Assembly: GCF_004421005.1 (NCBI RefSeq)
Contig: NZ_CP038026.1
Coordinates: 4,960,001-5,024,000 of the forward strand
Length of the DNA: 64,000 nucleotides
Reading direction: 5' to 3'
From: Pseudoduganella plicata
GTDB lineage: Bacteria; Pseudomonadota; Gammaproteobacteria; Burkholderiales; Burkholderiaceae_D
The notes below the pieces were generated by a model that was not told the origin of the DNA, did no database searches, and saw only the letters and a program-made list of their open reading frames with translations. Every line of letters begins with the position of its first letter. Positions within the stretch are counted from its first letter, which is position 1. This document shows, in pieces, positions 32,305 to 40,550 of the stretch. The position numbers were made by a program, and so were the translations under genes.

Positions 32305-35199
32305 ATGGCGAGTAACAACGTAGCCCAATTTGCCACCGAACTGAAGATGCCTGCAGACCTGCTGCTGACGCAGCTGCGTTCTGCCGGCGTCGAGAAGCAA
32401 TCGGCGTCAGATCCGTTGTCGAAAGATGATAAGGACAAGCTGCTGGAACACCTGCGCCGTACGCACGGCGCAGCGGAAGGAACCGAGAAAAAGAAGATCA
32501 CGCTGACCCGCAAGGAAACCACCGAGATCAAGCAGGCCGACGCCACGGGCAAGTCGCGCACGATCCAGGTGGAAGTGCGCAAGAAGCGCACCTTCGTCCA
32601 GCGTGACGACCTGACGACGACGACGGCTGCCGCCACGCCGGCGCCTGCCGCCGCGCCGGTCATCGACGAAGCCGAACGTGCCCGTCGTGAAGAGGAAGTG
32701 CGCAAGCAGGCCGAGCTGATCGCCCGCCAGGAAGCGGACCTGCGCGAGAAGCAGGAACGCCTCGCCAAGCTGGACGCGGAGAAGGAAGCCCAGGCGAAAG
32801 CCAGCGCCGCCGCCGAAGCGGAAGCGAAGCGCCGTGCCGACGCGGACGCGGCCAAGGCCGCCGCCGAAAAGGCTGCAGCGGAGAAGGCCGACAAGGCCGG
32901 CGCCGCCGATGCGGCGGCGGATGCGCAGAAGGCCGAGGCCGCTGCCGCCGCCGACAAGAAGCGTCAGGCTGAAGCCGAGGAAGCGAAGAAGAAAGCCGAG
33001 CAGGCTGCCAAGGAAGCGGCGGAACGCGCCGAAGCAACCGAGCGCGCCCGCAAGGCCGTGGCCGATGAAGTGGCACAGATCAAGCTGATGATGAGTCAGC
33101 CGCGCCGCGTCATCAAGGCACCGGAACCGGCGCCTGCGCCGGTCAAGCCGAAGGTTGCCGAAGGCACGCTGCACAAGCCTGCGGACAAGAAGCCGGCCCC
33201 TGGCGCGACGACGACGGACAAGAAAGACGACAAGAAGGGCGACAAGAAATCGATCAAGTCGGCCAATGTGTCGTCGACCTGGTCGGACGACGCCAAGAAG
33301 CGCGGCGCGCCGGGCGGTGGCCTGAAGGGCCGCGGCAACTCGGCGCCGACGGGTCGCGATGGCTGGCGTGCCGGCGGCCGTGGCCGTGGCCGCAACTCGC
33401 ACGACGACCGCGAAACGAACTTCCAGGCACCGACGGAAGCCATCGTCAAGGAAGTGCACGTGCCGGAAACGATCACCGTTGCCGAACTGGCGCACAAGAT
33501 GTCCGTCAAGGCATCCGAAGTGATCAAGCAGCTGATGAAGCTGGGCCAGATGTGCACGATCAACCAGGTGCTGGACCAGGAAACGGCGATGATCGTCGTG
33601 GAAGAAATGGGCCACAAGGCCTTCGCGGCTGCCGAGGACGATCCGGAAGCGCTGCTGGCCGACCAGGGCGAACACGCCCATTTCGAAGCGACCCCGCGTG
33701 CGCCGGTCGTGACGGTGATGGGCCACGTCGACCACGGTAAAACGTCGCTGCTGGACTACATCCGCCGCGCCAAGGTCGCGTCGGGCGAAGCCGGCGGCAT
33801 TACGCAGCACATCGGTGCCTACCACGTGGATACGCCGCGCGGCATGATCACCTTCCTCGATACGCCGGGCCACGAAGCCTTTACGGCCATGCGTGCCCGC
33901 GGTGCGAAGGCAACGGACATCGTCATCCTGGTGGTGGCGGCGGACGACGGCGTGATGCCGCAGACGAAGGAAGCGATCGCCCACGCGAAAGCGGCCGGCG
34001 TACCCCTGGTTGTGGCCATCAACAAGGTCGACAAACCGGGCGGCAACGTGGACCGCGTGACGCAGGAGCTGATTGCCGAAGGCGTCGTGCCGGAAGAATA
34101 CGGTGGCGAAGCGCCATTCGTGCCGGTGTCGGCAAAAACGGGTCAGGGCATCGACGCGCTGCTCGAAAACGTGCTGCTGCAGGCCGAAGTGCTGGAACTG
34201 AGGGCGCCGGTGGAAGCGCCGGCCCGCGGTCTGGTGGTCGAAGCCCGTCTGGACAAGGGCCGCGGCCCGGTCGCGACGATCCTGGTGCAGTCCGGTACCC
34301 TGAAGCGCGGCGACGTCGTGCTGGCAGGTTCGTCGTACGGCCGTGTTCGTGCGATGCTGGACGAGAACGGCAAATCGGTGGCCGAAGCCGGCCCATCGAT
34401 CCCGGTCGAAATCCAGGGCCTGACGGAAGTGCCGGCCGCCGGTGAAGAAGTCATGGTCATGGCGGACGAACGCAAGGCCCGCGAGATCGGTAACTTCCGT
34501 CAAGGCAAGTTCCGCGACGTGAAACTGGCGAAGCAGCAGGCCGCCAAGCTGGAGAACATGTTCGACCAGATGGCCGAAGGCGAAGTGAAGAACCTGCCGC
34601 TGATCGTCAAGACCGACGTGCAGGGTTCGCAGGAAGCGCTGGTGGGTTCGCTGCAGAAGCTGTCGACCTCGGAAGTGCGTGTGCAGGTCGTGCACGCCGC
34701 CGTGGGTGGCATCTCCGAATCGGACGTCAACCTGGCGGTGGCCTCGAAAGCGGTCATCATCGGCTTCAACGCCCGTGCCGACGGCCAGGCCCGCAAGCTG
34801 GCCGAAGCCAACGGTGTGGACATCCGCTACTACAACATCATTTATGATGCGATCGAAGAGGTCAAGGCGGCACTGTCGGGCATGCTGGCACCGGAGAAGC
34901 GCGAAACCGTCACGGGTCAGGTCGAGATTCGCCAGGTTATCCTGGTCTCGAAAGTCGGCGCGATTGCCGGCTGCCTGGTCACCGATGGTGTCGTCAAGCG
35001 TTCGTCGTCGGTCCGCCTGCTGCGCAACAACATCGTTGTCTGGACCGGCGAGATCGAGTCGCTCAAGCGCTTCAAGGACGACGCGAAGGAAGTGCGCGCC
35101 GGCCTGGAATGCGGCCTGTCGCTGAAGAACTACAACGACATTATCGTTGGCGACGTGCTGGAAGCCTTCGAAGTCACCGAAGTGGCGCGTACGCTGTAA
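32305..35199 (+). CDS. infB: Translation initiation factor IF-2
   Basis: A GTPase that brings initiator tRNA to the 30S subunit and promotes subunit joining. Of its 964 residues, the first about 50 form the small N1 domain ('FATELKMPADLLLTQLRSAGVEK'). A long Ala/Glu/Lys-rich, coiled-coil-like stretch follows (about 115-270), then a basic Gly/Arg linker and a second IF2_N domain (about 385-440). The G domain starts at G473 in 'GHVDHGKT', with 'DTPGHEAFTAM' (G3) and 'NKVDKP' (G4). Domains II-IV complete the protein. AGAGGA precedes the ATG. Internal starts giving shorter IF-2 forms, as in E. coli, are possible but not obvious. Confidence 0.97.
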   Translation: MASNNVAQFATELKMPADLLLTQLRSAGVEKQSASDPLSKDDKDKLLEHLRRTHGAAEGTEKKKITLTRKETTEIKQADATGKSRTIQVEVRKKRTFVQRDDLTTTTAAATPAPAAAPVIDEAERARREEEVRKQAELIARQEADLREKQERLAKLDAEKEAQAKASAAAEAEAKRRADADAAKAAAEKAAAEKADKAGAADAAADAQKAEAAAAADKKRQAEAEEAKKKAEQAAKEAAERAEATERARKAVADEVAQIKLMMSQPRRVIKAPEPAPAPVKPKVAEGTLHKPADKKPAPGATTTDKKDDKKGDKKSIKSANVSSTWSDDAKKRGAPGGGLKGRGNSAPTGRDGWRAGGRGRGRNSHDDRETNFQAPTEAIVKEVHVPETITVAELAHKMSVKASEVIKQLMKLGQMCTINQVLDQETAMIVVEEMGHKAFAAAEDDPEALLADQGEHAHFEATPRAPVVTVMGHVDHGKTSLLDYIRRAKVASGEAGGITQHIGAYHVDTPRGMITFLDTPGHEAFTAMRARGAKATDIVILVVAADDGVMPQTKEAIAHAKAAGVPLVVAINKVDKPGGNVDRVTQELIAEGVVPEEYGGEAPFVPVSAKTGQGIDALLENVLLQAEVLELRAPVEAPARGLVVEARLDKGRGPVATILVQSGTLKRGDVVLAGSSYGRVRAMLDENGKSVAEAGPSIPVEIQGLTEVPAAGEEVMVMADERKAREIGNFRQGKFRDVKLAKQQAAKLENMFDQMAEGEVKNLPLIVKTDVQGSQEALVGSLQKLSTSEVRVQVVHAAVGGISESDVNLAVASKAVIIGFNARADGQARKLAEANGVDIRYYNIIYDAIEEVKAALSGMLAPEKRETVTGQVEIRQVILVSKVGAIAGCLVTDGVVKRSSSVRLLRNNIVVWTGEIESLKRFKDDAKEVRAGLECGLSLKNYNDIIVGDVLEAFEVTEVARTL

Positions 35200-35220
35200 T
35201 CGCAACGAATGCGGTATCCG

Positions 35221-35279
35221 TGGCGGGTGCCGCCCGCTCCGCGCAAGCGGGGTGGGCGCCACCCGCCATTATTTTTATT
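35221..35279 (+). terminator. Hairpin with T-rich tail between infB and rbfA
   Basis: Nine-bp outer arms TGGCGGGTG (35221-35229) and CACCCGCCA (35260-35268) enclose a further GC-rich stem and are followed by a T/A tract. It is a partial terminator or processing site inside the operon, placed just 12 nt before rbfA. Confidence 0.55.
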
Positions 35280-35290
35280 GGTAGGACATC

Positions 35291-35692
35291 ATGGCTAAAC
35301 ACAGCAAATCCATCCCGGCCCGCGGCCTGCGCGTCGCCGACCAGATCCAGAAAGACCTCTCCGAGCTGATCGCCTTCGAACTGAAGGACCCGCGCGTCGG
35401 CATGCTGACGCTGGCCGAAGTGCAGCTCACCCCGGACTACGCGCATGCGAAGATCTACTTCACGATGCTCAAGGACGACCCGGAAACGGTGAAGAACACG
35501 CTGGCCGGCCTGCAGGCCGCCGCCGGCTATCTGCGCAACCAGCTGGGCAAGCGCCTGCACATCCACACGCTGCCGCAGCTGCACTTCGTGCACGACACGT
35601 CGGCCTCGCGCGGCATCGCCATGTCCGCGCTGATCGACAAGGCCAACGCTACCCGCGCGGCCGATTACGAAGAAGACGACAAAGAATCCTGA
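35291..35692 (+). CDS. rbfA: 30S ribosome-binding factor RbfA
   Basis: A small KH-type RNA-binding protein of 133 residues, needed for late 30S maturation and 16S 5' end processing. Family signatures are 'RVADQIQKDLSELIAFELKDPRVGMLTLAEVQLTPDYAHAKIYFT' in sequence (start to residue about 60) and 'LGKRLHIHTLPQLHFVHDTS' near 90-110. The C-terminal tail is acidic. AGGA lies before the ATG. Its stop TGA overlaps the truB start by one base (TGATG), so the two are coupled. Confidence 0.96.
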   Translation: MAKHSKSIPARGLRVADQIQKDLSELIAFELKDPRVGMLTLAEVQLTPDYAHAKIYFTMLKDDPETVKNTLAGLQAAAGYLRNQLGKRLHIHTLPQLHFVHDTSASRGIAMSALIDKANATRAADYEEDDKES

Positions 35693-36618
35693 TGACGCAG
35701 CAACGAGTAAAACGGGTGCGCGACCTGGTCGACGGTGTGCTGCTGCTGGACAAACCTGTCGGGCTGTCTTCCAACGACGCGCTGATCAAGGCCAAGCGCG
35801 TACTGAACGCGAAGAAGGCGGGCCATACGGGCACGCTCGATCCGTTCGCCACGGGACTCCTGCCGCTGTGCTTCGGCGAGGCGACCAAGTTCTCGCAGGA
35901 CCTGCTGGAGGCGGACAAGACGTACCTGGCCACCGTCCACCTGGGCGTTCGCACCGACACGGGCGATACGGAAGGGCAGGTACTGCAGACGTATCCCGTG
36001 GACGTCACGGTCGAACAGATCGAGGCGGCGCTGGCGCGGTTCCGGGGCCCCATCGCGCAGGTGCCGCCGATGTATTCGGCCCTGAAGCGCGACGGCAAGC
36101 CGCTCTATGAATATGCCCGTGCCGGCATCGTGCTGGAACGCGAAGCGCGCAATGTCGTCATCTACAAGCTGGAACTGGTGAGCTACGAGGCGCCGTTCGT
36201 CAAGATCGAGGTCACCTGCAGCAAGGGCACGTACATCCGCGTGCTGGGTGAAGATATCGGTGCGGCACTGGGCTGCGGTGCGCACCTGAACGCGTTGCGG
36301 CGCATCGGGGTGGGCGCGCTGCGGGCCGAGGAGATGATCACGGCCGAAGCGCTGCTGGCGCATCCGGCGCCGTTGTCGCTGCTCGCACCGGTGGACGCGC
36401 TGTTGTCGTCCTTCCCGCGCATCGACCTGACGCCGCAGCTGGCGAAGCGCTTCCTGCAGGGCCAGCGCCTGCCGCTGGGGAAGGAGCCGGCGGTGGTGAC
36501 GCCGGCGTCGTATGAAGGCCGCGTGCGCGTGTATGAAGGCACCCGCTTGCTGGGCACTGGCACGCTGGGGGAGTGGGCGATTCTGGCGCCCGAGCGGTTG
36601 ATCGCCGCGGCACAGTAA
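35692..36618 (+). CDS. truB: tRNA pseudouridine-55 synthase TruB
   Basis: Makes pseudouridine 55 in the T loop of most tRNAs and also acts as a tRNA chaperone. Its 308 residues match E. coli TruB (314). The catalytic Asp50 lies in 'GHTGTLDPFATGLLPLC'. 'KTYLATVHLGVRTDTGDTEG' and 'CSKGTYIRVLGEDIG' are further family motifs, and a PUA-like C-terminal region follows from about 245. It is the last gene of the rimP operon; a hairpin at 36624-36646 follows. Confidence 0.96.
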   Translation: MTQQRVKRVRDLVDGVLLLDKPVGLSSNDALIKAKRVLNAKKAGHTGTLDPFATGLLPLCFGEATKFSQDLLEADKTYLATVHLGVRTDTGDTEGQVLQTYPVDVTVEQIEAALARFRGPIAQVPPMYSALKRDGKPLYEYARAGIVLEREARNVVIYKLELVSYEAPFVKIEVTCSKGTYIRVLGEDIGAALGCGAHLNALRRIGVGALRAEEMITAEALLAHPAPLSLLAPVDALLSSFPRIDLTPQLAKRFLQGQRLPLGKEPAVVTPASYEGRVRVYEGTRLLGTGTLGEWAILAPERLIAAAQ

Positions 36619-36623
36619 TCCGC

Positions 36624-36649
36624 GGGGCTGGCGGAAGGCCAGCCCCTTT
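36624..36649 (+). terminator. Probable terminator after truB
   Basis: A nine-bp perfect stem (GGGGCTGGC, loop GGAAG, GCCAGCCCC) is followed by only three T. The weak tail makes it a leaky terminator at best. Confidence 0.55.
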
Positions 36650-36728
36650 CGGGCCGGTCCAGCCTTTCGTTAACCAAACGATAAGTTTTGCGTGCCAGTA
36701 TACGGCCTTCCGATTACAAGGAGACGCC

Positions 36729-37424
36729 ATGACCGACCCGTACGACCTGCAATCCCGCTACGATGCCATCTGGCACGAAGCCGCGCCGGCACTGTCGCGC
36801 GGCGACGTGTCATGCGACGCCCAACTGGCCACCGGCAACGATCCACGCCGCGGCCTGACCCTGATCGCGCGGCCCGACGCGCAGCTGGCCGCCAGCTTTT
36901 CGGCGCTGCTGGACCGGCTGACGGATATCGAACCCGAACAATATCGCCACCCGGTGCCGGACATGCACGTCACGGTGCTGTCGCTGTTCACGGCCACCGT
37001 CGACCACGAGCCCGAGCTGGCCCGGGCCGCAGCCTACCGCGCGGCCGTGGCGGCCGCCGTGCGCGGCACGCCGCCATTCACGATCGAGTTCACCGGCATC
37101 ACCGCCTCGCGCGGCGCCGTGCTTGCGCAGGGTTTCCCGCAAGGCGACGCGCTGCCCGCTTTACGCGACAGGCTGCGCGACGAACTGCGTGCGCGCGGCC
37201 TCGATGGTTCGCTGGACGGCCGCTACAAGCTGGTCACGGCCCATTCGACGCTGCTGCGCTTTGTCCGTCCGCTCGCGGCGCCGAAACGCTTCCTTCATGC
37301 CCTCACGCAGCTGCGCGAAACGCCGCTGGGCGCGATGCACGTGAACGCGCTGGAACTGGTGCAGAACGACTGGTACATGTCGAGTGCGACGCTGGAGCAG
37401 CACGACCGGCACGACCTGCGCTGA
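36729..37424 (+). CDS. 2H phosphoesterase / 2'-5' RNA ligase family protein
   Basis: A 231-residue cytoplasmic protein with the two HxT/S motifs that define the 2H superfamily: His80 in 'MHVTVLSLF' and His172 in 'AHSTLLRFV'. Members include 2'-5' RNA ligases, cyclic phosphodiesterases and AKAP-like proteins that open 2',3'-cyclic phosphates. The target of this one is unknown. The ATG has a textbook AAGGAG 4 nt upstream; a longer frame from 36573 starts inside truB and is rejected. It lies between truB and typA, two genes that are usually neighbours in this group, and may be an insertion there. Confidence 0.85.
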   Translation: MTDPYDLQSRYDAIWHEAAPALSRGDVSCDAQLATGNDPRRGLTLIARPDAQLAASFSALLDRLTDIEPEQYRHPVPDMHVTVLSLFTATVDHEPELARAAAYRAAVAAAVRGTPPFTIEFTGITASRGAVLAQGFPQGDALPALRDRLRDELRARGLDGSLDGRYKLVTAHSTLLRFVRPLAAPKRFLHALTQLRETPLGAMHVNALELVQNDWYMSSATLEQHDRHDLR

Positions 37425-37454
37425 CAGCGCCCGTCCCCGGCATGATCCCGATAT

Positions 37455-40391
37455 CTACACGCCGCCAGCCGCGAACCCATCCAGCACCCGCGACAGCGCC
37501 TCCGTATCGACCGGCTTGACGAAGTGATGGTCGAACCCCGCGGCGCTGGACAGCAGGCGGTCGGCCGGCTGCCCATACCCCGTCAGCGCGATCATCAGCG
37601 CCTTGGACGTCCCGGCCCGGCTGCGCAGGTGCCGCGCCAGCGCGTAGCCGTCCATGCCCGGCAGGCCGATATCGAGCACAAATGCCTGTACCTTTTCCAG
37701 CGCCCCATCGTACAACGCCATCTCGGCATCCTCGGCGACCGCCACCGTGTGGCCCTGCGCCTCCAGCAGTGCTGCCAGCGAATTGGCTCCGTCGATATTG
37801 TCGTCGACAATCATGATGCGCAGCCCCTGCGACGCGGCGCCCGGCACGTGCTGCGGGGGCACGTCGCTGCAGGCAACATCGCCGTCCGCCAGCGGCAGCG
37901 TAATGGTAAATGTGCTGCCCTGTCCTTCGCCCGGGCTCTCGGCCGTGGCGCTCCCGCCGTGCAGCGCCGTCAGGCTGCGCACCAGCGCCAGGCCCAGTCC
38001 GAGGCCACCCTGCGTGCGGTCCGGGCTGCGTTCGCCCTGGATGAACAGGTCGAAGATATCCGGTAGCAGGGCAGCGGCGATGCCGTTGCCGTTGTCGGCG
38101 ATGGCGATGCGGGCGTGGCTGCCGTCCACGTCGAGCGTCAGCACGATGCGGCCGTTCGACGGCGTGTACTTGGCGGCGTTATTGAGTACGTTGGCGATGA
38201 CCTGCACGAGGCGCGTGCGGTCGCCCCGCACGTGCGTCCGTTGCGGCGGCGTGCGCACCTCCAGCGCGTGCCGGCGCGACTCGATCAGCGGTAAGGCCTG
38301 CTCGACGGCGCTGTTGACGATCTGCTTCAGGTCCAGGGTCGTCATGTGCAGCTCGACCAGGCCGCGCGTGACGCGCGAGACGTCCAGCAGGTCGTCCACC
38401 AGCTCCGTCATGTGGCGCACCTGGCGCACGATGATCTCGCTGGCCATCGTCCGTGCCTTTTCGTCCGCGTGCCGTACGCGTAGCAGCTGCGCGGCCGTGC
38501 TGATGGGCGCCAGCGGATTGCGCAGTTCGTGCGCCAGCATTGCCAGGAATTCATCCTTGCGCTGGGCCGCCTCGCGCAGCGCATCCTCGGCCAGCTTCTG
38601 CGTGTGGATGTCGGTGCAGGTGCCCATCCAGCGCACGATGCGGCCAGTCTCGTCGCGAATCGGCAGCGCGCGGCCCAGCACCCAGCGGTATTCGCCGGAA
38701 CGGTGGCGCAGCCGGTACTGGATCTCGTAGGTGTCGCCGGACGCCAGGCTGTGGTGCCAGGCATGCCAGGCGCGCTGCTGATCGTCCGGATGGAACACGT
38801 CGTTCCAGCCCCTGCCGTCCGTGGAGCCTGCGGGCACGCCCGTGTATTCGTACCATTGCTGGTTGTAGTAGTCGTGATAGCCGTCGGGCAGCGTGGACCA
38901 GACCATCTGCGGCATGGCGTCGGCAATCGTGCGGAATTTCGCTTCGCTGTCGCGCAGCGCCAGCATGCTGGTCAGCCGTTCCGTCGCGGTGCGGGCCCGC
39001 TCGGCCACTTCGCGCATCAGTGCACAGTCCTCCGGCGACCAGTTGCGCGGGCTGGCATTGTTGACGAACAGGACGTTCATCAGGCGGCCCCCTTCCGTCA
39101 GCGGGATGTTGACGAAGGCCGTCGAACTGCGAGCGCGCAGCGCCTCGGCGGCACTCGCCGCGCGCGGGTCGGCAAAGGCATCGTCGACGATGACAATGCG
39201 GCCAAGCTTCATGTCGTCGACATAGTCGCCATAGTCGCCCAGATCGAGGCTGCCGGACAGCGACGCGACGCCGGGCGCCGCCCAGTCGTGAGCAAAGCGT
39301 ACTTCGCCCGTGCGCTGGTCGAACGCGCCATACCCTACGCGGCTCACGCCAAGCGTCTCGCCCAGGATGCGCGCGGCGGTGTAGGCGATTTCGTCGGGGG
39401 TGCGCAGGTCGCGCAGGGCGTCGGTGAGACGGATCAGCGCATCGCGGCGGGCATTGGCCTGGACCCGGTCCGTGACATCGATCCCTTCGACGAAGATCCC
39501 GCGCACCGTTCCTTCCGGCGTGCGGATGGGCTGGAACACGAAGTCGATGTAACGTTCCTCGACCGGACCGCCGGGCAGCATCTGTACCGCGTACAGCGCG
39601 CTGCTCGCGGCCAGCGGCCGGCCGCTGCGGTAGACCTCGTCGAGCAGCGCGACGTACGCGCGCCCGGCCGCGCCGCCGAAACATTCCGCCACGGAGCGGC
39701 CCACCACGTCGCGGTGGCCCGTCAGCCGCAGGAAGCCCTGGTTGAGCAGGTCCACCTGATGCGCCGGACCGGACAGCATTGCCATGAACGTGGGCGACTG
39801 CTGGAACAGCTCTGCGAACTGCCGGCTTTCGCGCGCGTGCTGGGCCTGCGCCAGCAGCTCCGACTCCATCCGCATCGTCAGCGCGTGCGCCTGCACGGCA
39901 GCCGTCACGTCTTCCACCCGATGGATAATGTGGATGAGTTCTCCGTGCTCGCCGAATACGGGTGCGTTGACGGGACTCCAGTGGCGCTGTTCGAAGCCGC
40001 CGGCCATGCCGGGGATCGGAATGTCGTACTTCTGCACGGCCATCACATCGGCCATGCCGGTCTGGCGCACGCGCATCAGCGAGGCCCGCAGGTTGGCCAC
40101 GCCATCGGCATTCGGATCGCTGGGGTTGTCGGGGAACGCGTCGAAGACGTTGCGGCCCACGATGGCTTCACGCTGCGTTGCGGTGGCGCGCAGATAGGCG
40201 TCGTTTGCCGCGACGATGGTGAATTCGGGCGACAGCAGCAGGTAGGGAGCGGGGCTGGCTTCGAATACGCGCTGGTAATCCGGTGCGCCGGCAGGCGCCG
40301 GGGGACGCGATTCGCGCGGCACGCGCCGCCTCAGGTGGCGCGGGACGGGCAGGCTTCCAGTCTGATTGTCGGGTGGACTTGCGGTGGCCAT
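37455..40391 (-). CDS. Hybrid sensor histidine kinase (PAS-PAS-GAF-PAS-HisKA-HATPase-REC)
   Basis: A 978-residue soluble signalling kinase; no membrane segment is seen. In order: PAS at about 40-160, PAS at 190-310, GAF at 320-475 ('ETLGVSRVGYGAFD'), PAS/PAC at 485-605 ('WRDVFHP'-type box, here 'WNDVFHPDDQQRAW'), HisKA with phospho-acceptor His621 ('AMLAHELRNPLAPI'), HATPase at about 725-845 (N box 'NVLNNAAKYTP', G boxes 'DNGNGI' and 'GGLGLGLAL') and a receiver with Asp907 ('FVLDIGLPGMDG'). The input could be small molecules, redox or light. There is no separate response regulator beside it, so output goes through a phosphorelay elsewhere. It is convergent with the 2H gene and divergent from typA. 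Confidence 0.95.
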   Translation of the reverse strand: MATASPPDNQTGSLPVPRHLRRRVPRESRPPAPAGAPDYQRVFEASPAPYLLLSPEFTIVAANDAYLRATATQREAIVGRNVFDAFPDNPSDPNADGVANLRASLMRVRQTGMADVMAVQKYDIPIPGMAGGFEQRHWSPVNAPVFGEHGELIHIIHRVEDVTAAVQAHALTMRMESELLAQAQHARESRQFAELFQQSPTFMAMLSGPAHQVDLLNQGFLRLTGHRDVVGRSVAECFGGAAGRAYVALLDEVYRSGRPLAASSALYAVQMLPGGPVEERYIDFVFQPIRTPEGTVRGIFVEGIDVTDRVQANARRDALIRLTDALRDLRTPDEIAYTAARILGETLGVSRVGYGAFDQRTGEVRFAHDWAAPGVASLSGSLDLGDYGDYVDDMKLGRIVIVDDAFADPRAASAAEALRARSSTAFVNIPLTEGGRLMNVLFVNNASPRNWSPEDCALMREVAERARTATERLTSMLALRDSEAKFRTIADAMPQMVWSTLPDGYHDYYNQQWYEYTGVPAGSTDGRGWNDVFHPDDQQRAWHAWHHSLASGDTYEIQYRLRHRSGEYRWVLGRALPIRDETGRIVRWMGTCTDIHTQKLAEDALREAAQRKDEFLAMLAHELRNPLAPISTAAQLLRVRHADEKARTMASEIIVRQVRHMTELVDDLLDVSRVTRGLVELHMTTLDLKQIVNSAVEQALPLIESRRHALEVRTPPQRTHVRGDRTRLVQVIANVLNNAAKYTPSNGRIVLTLDVDGSHARIAIADNGNGIAAALLPDIFDLFIQGERSPDRTQGGLGLGLALVRSLTALHGGSATAESPGEGQGSTFTITLPLADGDVACSDVPPQHVPGAASQGLRIMIVDDNIDGANSLAALLEAQGHTVAVAEDAEMALYDGALEKVQAFVLDIGLPGMDGYALARHLRSRAGTSKALMIALTGYGQPADRLLSSAAGFDHHFVKPVDTEALSRVLDGFAAGGV

Positions 40392-40469
40392 GGTTGTTGG
40401 ATCTATGCTTTACGACAGCATGCCAGAATTCCGGCGCCCCGTTGTTTATTGTAGGGTGGCGGCGCCGCG

Positions 40470-40499
40470 TTGGTTATGAGAGCCATGCCATGGTATACT
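40470..40499 (+). promoter_or_regulatory. Predicted promoter of typA
   Basis: TTGGTT at 40470-40475 and TATACT at 40494-40499 are 18 bp apart. Transcription would begin near 40506, leaving a leader of about 45 nt. Confidence 0.6.
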
Positions 40500-40550
40500 A
40501 GTGGGTTCAAGTGCAGCCGCACTCGCAGTTTTTCTGTAAACACAACGACT

